Source: Anaerolineales bacterium | Lineage (GTDB): Bacteria > Chloroflexota > Anaerolineae > Anaerolineales > UBA11579 | Reading direction: 5' to 3' | DNA: 64,000 nt | Assembly: GCA_025808555.1 (NCBI GenBank) | Contig: CP075526.1 | Location: 1,318,712-1,382,711, forward strand | Shown here: positions 57,999 through 64,000 of the stretch, in pieces | Layout: the number at the start of each line of letters is the position of its first letter | Position numbering within the stretch: the first letter of the stretch is position 1 | The notes under the pieces: model-generated | Told to the model about the DNA's origin: nothing | The model's database searches: none | What the model saw: the letters and a program-made list of their open reading frames with translations, nothing else | Position numbers and translations under genes: made by a program

Positions 57999-58634
57999 AT
58001 GGAACGACTTGAAAATATCGCAGAGACGATACGGGCGGACTTTGATGCGCAGACCGCGGCGCGTGACACCGCGCTGGGCCAGGCGCGGCAGTTGACGCGG
58101 CATTGCTCGCAGGCCATCCGCGCCATCCACCGAGATGAGCACGACGTGGCGGCCGGCGAGCTGAAGGCAGCAGCCGAGCTGGCGGATGCGTTGCGGGCCG
58201 GCTTGAAAGAGTTTCCCGACCTGTACTTTGCCGGGTATACGCAGGATGCACTGAAGGAGTACGCCGAAGCCAACATTGTGAACGCATTGGTAAACAACGG
58301 CAGCCTGCCGAACCCGCAGGACTTGAAGGTGGAATCGGCCACGTATTTGCAGGGCTTGTCTGAAGCGGCAGGTGAACTGCGCCGCCGCTGCCTGGATATC
58401 TTGCGGCACGGGCATTCTGATGAAGCTGAGCGCCTGCTGGGGCAGATGGATGACATCTATGCGGTGCTGGTGACGATGGACTACCCGGATGCGGTGACGC
58501 GCGGATTGCGGCGCCTGACGGATATCTGCCGCAGCCTAGTGGAGCGCACGCGCGGCGATATGACGATCAGCCTGCGCCAGCAGCGACTGGAAGCCAGCCT
58601 GCAGGCGCTGGAAGAGAAACTGAAGAGCGCATGA
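57999..58634 (+). CDS. Translin-family protein
   Basis: A 211-residue all-helical protein matching the translin/TRAX superfamily, mostly known from eukaryotes and archaea, where it binds single-stranded nucleic acid and, with TRAX, cleaves RNA. Family-typical segments are ARDTALGQARQLTRHCSQAIRAIH, GYTQDALKEYAEANIV and GLRRLTDICRSLVERTRGDMT. The acidic residues of TRAX-type active sites could not be confirmed. The gene ends in an ATGA overlap with the Cas4-like N-terminal gene. Confidence 0.8.
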   Translation: MERLENIAETIRADFDAQTAARDTALGQARQLTRHCSQAIRAIHRDEHDVAAGELKAAAELADALRAGLKEFPDLYFAGYTQDALKEYAEANIVNALVNNGSLPNPQDLKVESATYLQGLSEAAGELRRRCLDILRHGHSDEAERLLGQMDDIYAVLVTMDYPDAVTRGLRRLTDICRSLVERTRGDMTISLRQQRLEASLQALEEKLKSA

Positions 58635-58864
58635 GCACGCAGTGGATCAAAGCCTCTGACATCGGCGAGTATTTGTATTGCCAGCGCGCCTGGTGGCTGC
58701 GCCTGCAAGGCGCAGCCAGCGCCAACGTGCAGGAGCTGGCTGAGGGCACACGCCAGCACGCCCGTCACGGGCGTGGCTGGCAGCTGGCGGGAACGCTGCG
58801 CGTGCTGGCGATTGGGCTGGCCGTAGTGGCAATGATCCTGCTGGTACTGCAAGTGGTGGGTTGA
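58631..58864 (+). CDS. N-terminal part of a split membrane Cas4/Dna2-like nuclease
   Basis: A 77-residue protein. Residues 1-48 match the start of Cas4-like nucleases: SDIGEYLYCQRAWWLRL with the first cluster Cys17, then ELAEGTRQHARHG with the conserved Gly and His. A transmembrane helix (LRVLAIGLAVVAMILLVLQVV) follows and the frame stops at TGA. The next gene starts 3 bases later in the same reading frame and holds the rest of the nuclease, so one stop codon splits an ancestral gene. Confidence 0.75.
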   Translation: MSTQWIKASDIGEYLYCQRAWWLRLQGAASANVQELAEGTRQHARHGRGWQLAGTLRVLAIGLAVVAMILLVLQVVG

Positions 58865-58867
58865 GGT

Positions 58868-59383
58868 ATGTACGCTGTACTGGCCGCTTTTCTGTTGCTG
58901 CTGGCATTGCTGCTGTTGTGGGTGAGCACCCGACAGCGCGGCGCACTGGGCTTGCCCAGCGGGCAGGTGGTGTACTCGGATACGGGCGTGGAGCGGCGGC
59001 TGGAGCAGCCACTGATGGACGAGGCATTGGGCCTGATTGGCCGCCCGGATTATTTGGTGCAGAATGGGGACGGCCTGGTGCCGGTGGAAGTCAAGAGCGG
59101 GCGCACACCGCGCAAGCCGTACGAATCGCATATTTATCAGTTGGCGGCCTACTGCGTGCTGGTGGCGCGCACTTTTCAGCAGCGCCCAGCCTATGGCATT
59201 ATTCGTTATCCGCAGCGCAGTTTCCGGGTGGAGTTTAGCGCCGCGCTGGAAGCCCAGGTGCTGAGCCTGCTGGCAGCCATGCGCCAGGGACTGGCGCATG
59301 GCGAGTTGCATCGCTCGCACAATGTGGCGGCGCGCTGCGCCGCCTGCGGCTACCGGCAGGTATGCAGTGAGCGGATACACTAA
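58868..59383 (+). CDS. C-terminal part of a split membrane Cas4/Dna2-like nuclease
   Basis: A 171-residue protein starting with a transmembrane helix (LAAFLLLLALLLLWV) and then the nuclease core: Asp61 (GRPDYL), Glu74-x-Lys76 (VPVEVKSG) and the QxxxY motif (Gln91, Tyr95 in HIYQLAAYC), all typical of PD-(D/E)XK Cas4/RecB-type nucleases. The three C-terminal cluster ligands Cys157, Cys160 and Cys166 are present; the fourth is Cys17 of the upstream gene. No ribosome binding site at good spacing is visible, so translation may depend on reinitiation. Confidence 0.8.
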   Translation: MYAVLAAFLLLLALLLLWVSTRQRGALGLPSGQVVYSDTGVERRLEQPLMDEALGLIGRPDYLVQNGDGLVPVEVKSGRTPRKPYESHIYQLAAYCVLVARTFQQRPAYGIIRYPQRSFRVEFSAALEAQVLSLLAAMRQGLAHGELHRSHNVAARCAACGYRQVCSERIH

Positions 59384-59387
59384 GCCT

Positions 59388-60260
59388 ATGGCTGAGAAGA
59401 ACGCAAGCCAATTCAAGCATGTGGCGGTGCTGGCCAGCGCAAGCAACACTCAGGCGCTGAGCCTGTGCGCTGAGGTGGCAGACTTTTTGCGGGGCTTGGG
59501 GTTGGCGGCGGACAGCGGCCTGCTGCAAGGCCAGGCCACCCAGCAGCGGCTCAAGCAATGGGGCAGCGACCTGGTGATTGCCCTGGGGGGTGACGGCACT
59601 ATGCTGCGCGCCGGGCATGTGTGCGCGCCGCTGGATATTCCATTGATCGGCATCAATCACGGCAACTTTGGCTTCCTAATTGAACTGGGCCCACACGAAT
59701 GGCAGCAAACCCTGCCGCGCCTGGTGAGCGGCGAGTACTCGACCGAAAAGCGGATGCTGTTGCATGTGGAGCTGTGGCGCGGCGACAAGATCGTAGGAAC
59801 CTGGCAAGCGCTCAACGAAGCCATGGTGGGGCGTGGCCGGGTGGTGCGCCCAGTGCACCTCAGTGCCAGCCTGGACGGCCACCCGCTGACCACGTATGTA
59901 TCGGACGGGCTGATCATTTCCACGCCGACCGGTTCGACTGCGTATGCGCTGGCCGCGGGCGGCCCGATCCTGCCGCCGACGCTGCGTAATCTGCTGCTAC
60001 TGCCGGTGGCGCCGCACTTGAGCGTTGAGCGGGCGCTTGTGCTGGCGGAAGGCGCCAGCATCAGCGTGGAGCTGGCCCGCGGCGATGAAGCCGTGCTGAG
60101 CGTGGACGGGCAGGCGCCCGAGGCGATGGAGCTGGGCGACCGCGTTGCAGTGCGGGCCAGCGAGCACAGCCTGCGCTTCCTGCGTTTCCGCGAGGCGAGC
60201 TACTTTTACCAGCGCCTATTGTCTCTAATGGCTAACAACCCTTCAACTGGAGCCGCATGA
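59388..60260 (+). CDS. nadK: NAD kinase
   Basis: Makes NADP from NAD. 290 residues with the GGDGT phosphate-binding loop (VIALGGDGTMLRA) and GINHGNFGFL, and the later conserved GDEAVLSVDGQ-type region. I chose the ATG at 59388, 4 bases after the Cas4-like gene. An ATGA overlap links it to the next gene. Confidence 0.95.
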   Translation: MAEKNASQFKHVAVLASASNTQALSLCAEVADFLRGLGLAADSGLLQGQATQQRLKQWGSDLVIALGGDGTMLRAGHVCAPLDIPLIGINHGNFGFLIELGPHEWQQTLPRLVSGEYSTEKRMLLHVELWRGDKIVGTWQALNEAMVGRGRVVRPVHLSASLDGHPLTTYVSDGLIISTPTGSTAYALAAGGPILPPTLRNLLLLPVAPHLSVERALVLAEGASISVELARGDEAVLSVDGQAPEAMELGDRVAVRASEHSLRFLRFREASYFYQRLLSLMANNPSTGAA

Positions 60261-60772
60261 CGACTACCTATTGTGCAAATCATCCAGACCGTGAGACCGG
60301 TCTGCGCTGCAATAATTGCGAGAAATACATCTGCGCTCAGTGCGCGGTACATACGCCTACCGGCTACCGCTGCAAGGAATGCGTGCGCGGGCGCCAAAAG
60401 GTGTTCGAGACCGCCACCACTGCTGATTTTGTTGTGGCTTTTGTAGTGGGCGCGTTGCTTTCGGGCATTGGGGCGTTCATTGCGATGCGGATCGGTTTCT
60501 TCACGCTGTTCCTGGCGCCGCTGGCTGGCAACCTGATCGCAGAGGCGATCCGACGGCTTACGGGCCGCCGCCGCTCACCGCGCTTGTTCCGGGTGGCAGC
60601 GGTGGCGGTGGGCCTGGGGGCGGCGCCGTTCGTGCTGCTACCGCTGGCGTATATCTTGCTGGGCGGCGCGGGCATCCGCACGTTTGTGGCAGTGCTATGG
60701 CCGCTGATCTATCTCTCGCTGGCTGTTTCTTCCACCTATTACCGCCTGGCGGGCATTGAACTCAAACGCTAA
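60257..60772 (+). CDS. B-box-type zinc-finger membrane protein
   Basis: A 171-residue protein. The N-terminal 40 residues are a Cys/His cluster (YCANHPDRETGLRCNNCEKYIC, then CAVHTPTGYRCKEC) like a B-box or rhomboid-associated zinc finger. Four spans follow. Proteins of this design occur in Chloroflexota and Actinobacteria with unknown roles. It overlaps nadK (ATGA) and recN (TAATG), so it is part of the operon. Confidence 0.8.
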   Translation: MTTTYCANHPDRETGLRCNNCEKYICAQCAVHTPTGYRCKECVRGRQKVFETATTADFVVAFVVGALLSGIGAFIAMRIGFFTLFLAPLAGNLIAEAIRRLTGRRRSPRLFRVAAVAVGLGAAPFVLLPLAYILLGGAGIRTFVAVLWPLIYLSLAVSSTYYRLAGIELKR

Positions 60773-62499
60773 TGCTGACCGAACTACGCATTCAGAACTT
60801 CGCCATCATTGAGGACCTGACGCTGGAGCTTGGCAGCGGTTTGGTGACTTTTTCCGGCGAGACCGGCGCGGGCAAATCGATCCTGATCGATGCGGTGGAA
60901 ACTTTGCTGGGCGTTCGGGCCGACGCCAGCCTGATCCGGGCGGGTGACGAACGCGCCACGGTGGAGGGTACTTTCCGCATCCCGGATGCGGCCCGCGAAC
61001 AGATCCACGCCATTTTGCAGCGCGAGGAACTGCTAGACGACCCGGACTATTTGCAGATCGCGCGCGAATTCCGGCGCGAAGGGCGCAATGTGGTGCGCAT
61101 CAACGGCCGCCCGGCCACCGTGGCGCTGGTGCGCGAGCTGGGCGAACTGCTGATCGACCTGCACGGCCAGTCTGAGCATCTTTCGCTGCTGCGCGTGCCG
61201 GCGCACCGCCTGCTGTTGGACCGCTATGCGGGCGTGGAGCGCGAGCTGGCGGCGTACCAGAAGACCTATGGGCAATTGCAGGAACTGCGGCGCGAGCTGG
61301 CCAGCCTGCGCGAGGCCGAGGCGGACGCTGCCCGACGGATCGAGCTGCTGAGCTTCCAGGTGCAGGAAATTGAGGCCGCCAAGCTGCAGCCGGACGAGGA
61401 AGCCAGCCTGCGGGATGAGCGCACCCGCCTGGCGAACGCCGAGAGCCTGGCGGCCAACGCCACCTTGGCGCTGGCCGCTCTGGACGAGAGCCAGGATGCA
61501 GAGGCGGCTACGGCGAGTGACCGCATGGGTGCGGCGGTGGAAGCGCTGGGGGCGCTGGCAAGGGTGGACGGCTCGCAGGCCGGGCTGGAAAACCGCGCCC
61601 AGGGACTGTTGGACGAGATGGCTGATATTGCCCGCGAACTGCGGGCGTACCTGGAGCAGATCGAGTTCAACCCCAAGCGGCTGGAGGAAGTGGAAGAGCG
61701 CCTGGCCCTGCTGCAGAACCTGAAGCGCAAATACGGCGAGGATATTGCCGCGATCGTGGCGTTTGGGCAACGTGCCCGCAAGGATCTGGAGAACATCTCG
61801 AACGCGGAAGAGCGGCTGGACGCTCTGCAGAAGGGCGAGGGCGAGCTGCTGGCGCGCCTGGCGCAGGAGGCGCAGGCGCTGGCCGCCAAGCGCCACAGCG
61901 CGGCGGATGAGCTGAGCAAGGGTATTGAGGTGGAGTTGGACGACCTCAAGATGGAAGCCGCGCGCTTTGGGGTGGAGTTTGGTACCACGCCGGATGCGAA
62001 TGGGCTTGAGATCGGCGGCGAGCGAGTGGGCTTTGATGCGTATGGCCACGAGACGGTCGAGTTCATGGTGGCTCCCAACCCTGGCGAAGGGCTGAAGCCG
62101 TTGGTCAAGATCGCCTCGGGCGGTGAGACGGCGCGCTTGATGCTGGCGATGAAGAACGTGCTGGCGCGTGCCGACCACACGCCCACATTGATATTCGATG
62201 AGATCGATCAGGGGATTGGCGGCCGCGTGGGCAGCGTGGTGGGCGAGAAGCTATGGCGCCTGGCGCGAGCACATCAAGTATTGTGTGTGACGCACCTGCC
62301 GCAACTGGCGGCGTTCGGTGACCAGCACTTTAAAGTTGAAAAGATCATGAACGATGGCCGCACGCAAACGCAAGCCGTGCGTTTGAAAGATGACGCGCGC
62401 GTGAACGAATTGGCTAACATGTTTGGCGAAATAAGTGAAGGAACTTTGCAATCGGCGCGCGAATTAATGGATGCCGTGCGCGCCACTACAAAGGCATGA
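60772..62499 (+). CDS. recN: DNA repair protein RecN
   Basis: SMC-like ATPase in double-strand break repair. 575 residues: N-terminal Walker A FSGETGAGKSILIDAVETLLG, long coiled coils, and the C-terminal ABC signature IASGGETARLMLAMK with Walker B LIFDEIDQGIGG. Start ATG overlaps the previous stop. No SOS box was recognised directly upstream, which fits its position inside an operon. Confidence 0.96.
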   Translation: MLTELRIQNFAIIEDLTLELGSGLVTFSGETGAGKSILIDAVETLLGVRADASLIRAGDERATVEGTFRIPDAAREQIHAILQREELLDDPDYLQIAREFRREGRNVVRINGRPATVALVRELGELLIDLHGQSEHLSLLRVPAHRLLLDRYAGVERELAAYQKTYGQLQELRRELASLREAEADAARRIELLSFQVQEIEAAKLQPDEEASLRDERTRLANAESLAANATLALAALDESQDAEAATASDRMGAAVEALGALARVDGSQAGLENRAQGLLDEMADIARELRAYLEQIEFNPKRLEEVEERLALLQNLKRKYGEDIAAIVAFGQRARKDLENISNAEERLDALQKGEGELLARLAQEAQALAAKRHSAADELSKGIEVELDDLKMEAARFGVEFGTTPDANGLEIGGERVGFDAYGHETVEFMVAPNPGEGLKPLVKIASGGETARLMLAMKNVLARADHTPTLIFDEIDQGIGGRVGSVVGEKLWRLARAHQVLCVTHLPQLAAFGDQHFKVEKIMNDGRTQTQAVRLKDDARVNELANMFGEISEGTLQSARELMDAVRATTKA

Positions 62500-62500
62500 A

Positions 62501-62521
62501 CGTGTTATAACTAGCAACACG
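62501..62521 (+). promoter_or_regulatory. Inverted repeat over a -10-like element before the response regulator
   Basis: The arms cgtgtt (62501-62506) and aacacg (62516-62521) flank a TATAAC (62506-62511), 18 bases before the ATG. This would suit an autoregulatory operator, or a weak terminator of recN. Confidence 0.35.
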
Positions 62522-62529
62522 CTCTTTCA

Positions 62530-63261
62530 ATGCTGACCTTACTGTTCGCACCGGACGCAGACGAAGCAGCTGTACTCACTCTTATCCTGCAACGCGCCGG
62601 CTTCGAAGTCCGCTTAGTTACTGAGCTTGACCAGCTATCGCAGGGCGATCGCCCGGCTGAGCTTTTCTTCTTCGCGTTCACTACAGAAAAAGCAATCACA
62701 TCCGAATTCATCAGCCAGCTGCGCCTGGAGAATCAGGCGCCGATCGTGATGCTGATGGAAGCGCGGGACGAGACGGCGCAGATCGATTTTATTGAAGCAG
62801 GCGCGGACCTTGTGTTCAGCCGACCGTATAGCCCCAAGTTCATGGTGGCGCAGTTGCGGGCGCTGATGCGACGCAGCTCGGGCTTGCCGTACTTTAGCCT
62901 GCCGGCGTTGAGCCAGGCGGGCATCACGCTGGACCCTTCAAAGCGCAGCGTGCAGGTGAGCAAGCAGGCTGCCACCCGCTTGACGCAGCTGGAGTTCCGT
63001 TTGTTGTATGCGCTGATGACGCACCCAGGGCGCATCATCCCTTCGGAGAATTTGGTGGAATACGTATGGGGCTACGGCGGCGAAGGCAGCCAGGGCCTGG
63101 TGCGCGGTTTGATCAGCCGTTTGCGCGGTAAGATCGAGCCCGACCCATCGAACCCGCGTTACATCATGACGGATGCGGGCATTGGCTATTACTTTGAGCC
63201 TGAGCCGGATCAGCAGCGCATGTTCAGCAAGACGGAGAAGAGCACCAGCGAAGTGCGCTAG
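62530..63261 (+). CDS. OmpR-type winged-helix regulator with a degenerate receiver domain
   Basis: A 243-residue transcription factor. Residues 1-115 have the receiver fold, but the phosphorylatable Asp is missing: the strand reads AELFFFAFTTE, with Ala49 at the expected place, and the conserved Lys is Arg98 (FSRPYS). Residues about 130-225 form the winged-helix DNA-binding domain (LTQLEFRLLYALMTHPGRII, GLISRLRGKIEPDPSNPRYI). It therefore probably works without phosphorylation. No histidine kinase gene is adjacent. Confidence 0.85.
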   Translation: MLTLLFAPDADEAAVLTLILQRAGFEVRLVTELDQLSQGDRPAELFFFAFTTEKAITSEFISQLRLENQAPIVMLMEARDETAQIDFIEAGADLVFSRPYSPKFMVAQLRALMRRSSGLPYFSLPALSQAGITLDPSKRSVQVSKQAATRLTQLEFRLLYALMTHPGRIIPSENLVEYVWGYGGEGSQGLVRGLISRLRGKIEPDPSNPRYIMTDAGIGYYFEPEPDQQRMFSKTEKSTSEVR

Positions 63262-63424
63262 TTTTAGCGACATAGGCTAGCCTTCGGCTGGTACACCTGT
63301 CAGGATGGGCGCAGCATGCTACGCTGCTTCGCAGCGTACACCCCTACGCTTTAAGGCCGCGAAGCCTCTGGCGAGAATGGATTGTCAAATCCAGTTGCTT
63401 TTTGACAGCGCAATGAGTGTATCT

Positions 63425-63466
63425 GCTGTACAGTTCGCTCCACTTTAAGTACAGCCTGTTAGGCTG
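63425..63466 (+). promoter_or_regulatory. Mutually exclusive hairpins in the leader of the LysW-like gene
   Basis: The arms gctgtac (63425-63431) and gtacagc (63449-63455) can pair; alternatively cagcct (63452-63457) pairs with aggctg (63461-63466). The two share bases 63452-63455. The second hairpin sits directly before the ribosome binding site (gaagga), so the choice could affect translation. A TTGACA at 63402 may be the -35 of its promoter. Confidence 0.35.
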
Positions 63467-63480
63467 AGAAGGAACTCGGA

Positions 63481-63663
63481 ATGAGCGATGCTGTTTGCCC
63501 CTCTTGTGGCGCCCAGGTGAGCGTGAAGGGCACGCCAAAAATTGGCATGAGTGTTACCTGCACCGCCTGCAGTACTGAGCTTGATGTGGTTTGGCTGGAT
63601 CCGCTGGAGCTGGATTGGCCGATCGAGGATGATGACTTTGATGAGGATCTGGACGAGGAGTAG
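63481..63663 (+). CDS. LysW-like zinc-ribbon amino-group carrier-type protein
   Basis: A 60-residue protein with a zinc ribbon (CPSCGAQ, later CTACSTE) and a long acidic tail, like LysW, which carries the growing lysine or arginine precursor on its C-terminal glutamate. LysW normally ends EDWGE; this one ends DLDEE, so the carrier motif is altered although a terminal Glu remains. A gaagga ribosome binding site precedes the ATG. No lysine-pathway gene is adjacent. Confidence 0.7.
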   Translation: MSDAVCPSCGAQVSVKGTPKIGMSVTCTACSTELDVVWLDPLELDWPIEDDDFDEDLDEE

Positions 63664-63793
63664 TGAACTAAAGGTTTCCCTATTCGGAAGATGAGAGGCA
63701 AAGGATCCCTTGGCTTGTCGACTCGGCGTTCTGGTGAGGAGTTCCGCCTATCGTCTCGGGATGACAAGATAGCTAGCATTCTAGTCTGCTTAG

Positions 63794-63860
63794 TTGGGGA
63801 TTGCTTCGTCCGTTTTTGGTGTGCATTTCATGCACACCAAAATACTCCTCGCAATGACGG
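63794..63860. repeat. Dispersed intergenic repeat, copy 2
   Basis: Shares ttggggattgcttcgtccg (63794-63812) and cctcgcaatgacgg (63847-63860) with bases 25417-25511. Between them is a perfect 13-base-pair hairpin with a 3-base loop (ttttggtgtgcat-ttc-atgcacaccaaaa, 63814-63842) that copy 1 lacks. Confidence 0.75.
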
Positions 63861-63866
63861 GAATAC

Positions 63867-63897
63867 AAAAACCGACCCTTTAGGGTCGGTTTTTTTG
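63867..63897. terminator. Bidirectional terminator next to rpoD
   Basis: Stem accgaccc / gggtcggt with a 4-base loop, A-run on the left and seven T on the right, 4-33 bases from the rpoD stop. It ends rpoD on the minus strand and any transcript from the plus side. Confidence 0.85.
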
Positions 63898-63900
63898 TTA

Positions 63901-64000
63901 TCAGCTGCCGCCGAGGTACTCGCGCAACTGGTGGCTGCGGGTTGGGTGGCGGAGTTTGCGCAGCGCTTTGGCCTCGATCTGGCGGATGCGCTCACGGGTG
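63901..64000 (-). CDS. rpoD: Primary sigma factor RpoD, C-terminal fragment
   Basis: Only the last 32 codons are in the window: [19 protein letters not shown], then [10 protein letters not shown] and the stop at 63901. This is the helix-turn-helix of region 4.2, which reads the -35 element, in the form found in housekeeping sigma-70 factors. The gene continues beyond the right edge. Confidence 0.92.
   Translation of the reverse strand, partial: TRERIRQIEAKALRKLRHPTRSHQLREYLGGS

Noticed and set aside
58862-58864. UGA recoding (Trp or selenocysteine) at the split of the Cas4-like gene
   Set aside because: TGA ends many clearly real genes here (for example E1 alpha and the LOG-family gene), and no hairpin suited to selenocysteine insertion follows it.
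58868-59383. Cas4 as part of a CRISPR-Cas system
   Set aside because: No direct repeat array, cas1, cas2 or effector gene is visible in the window; the protein is membrane-anchored and lies between translin and nadK.

Overview
The window reads as a chromosomal segment of a moderately GC-rich bacterium, most likely from the Chloroflexota (Anaerolineae-like). The evidence is gene content rather than a marker gene: a membrane-arm complex I cluster with two NuoM copies, many Thr/Pro-rich lipoproteins, a bacterial NBR1-type four-tryptophan domain, a Gram-positive-type SOS box (GAAC-N4-GTTC) and a LysW-like protein. No rRNA, tRNA, CRISPR array, transposase or prophage was seen. The phylum assignment is an inference.

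Layout. 1-8.6 kb: glycosyltransferase, phosphoribosyltransferase and PLD-family lipoprotein, then a minus-strand group with holA, membrane proteins, guaA and xpt. 8.7-12.5 kb: maf, a lipoprotein penicillin-binding protein and rsgA on the plus strand. 12.5-20.1 kb: a minus-strand oligopeptide-type ABC transporter whose binding protein appears circularly permuted. 20.3-25.1 kb: HAD hydrolase, FW-domain lipoprotein, zinc metalloprotease lipoprotein and P5C dehydrogenase. 25.7-34.9 kb: nuoA-H-J-K-L-M-M2-N. 34.9-37.2 kb: F0 genes of ATP synthase ending in a b/delta-C-terminal fusion, then murE. 39.4-44.8 kb: a glycoside-hydrolase lipoprotein, pnp and rpsO. 45-48.7 kb: small enzymes and a solitary DNA methyltransferase. 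48.7-53.3 kb: the most unusual operon. 53.5-56.9 kb: lexA, an SDR dehydrogenase, a frameshifted yjbR and panD. 57.1-63.7 kb: ssb, DUF3467, translin, a split Cas4-like nuclease, nadK, a zinc-finger membrane protein, recN, a degenerate response regulator and a LysW-like gene. The window closes on the 3' end of rpoD.

How genes work together. The 48.7-53.3 kb operon (ATP-grasp, PglC-like phosphosugar transferase, E1 alpha, E1 beta, then lipoyl domain + E3/E1-binding domain + PglD/NeuD acyltransferase) looks like a 2-oxoacid dehydrogenase in which the usual CoA acyltransferase core of E2 is replaced by a sugar-acyltransferase fold. My hypothesis is direct oxidative acylation of an amino-sugar from a lipoyl arm, feeding a lipid-linked glycan. 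Both energy complexes are encoded only in part here: complex I lacks nuoB, C, D, E, F, G and I, and ATP synthase lacks its F1 genes, so the rest must lie elsewhere. The ssb-translin-Cas4-like-recN run looks like a DNA-maintenance neighbourhood.

A recurring feature is a -10-like hexamer only 5-9 bases before the start codon of several genes, which suggests leaderless transcripts. One divergent pair appears to share a single palindromic -10.
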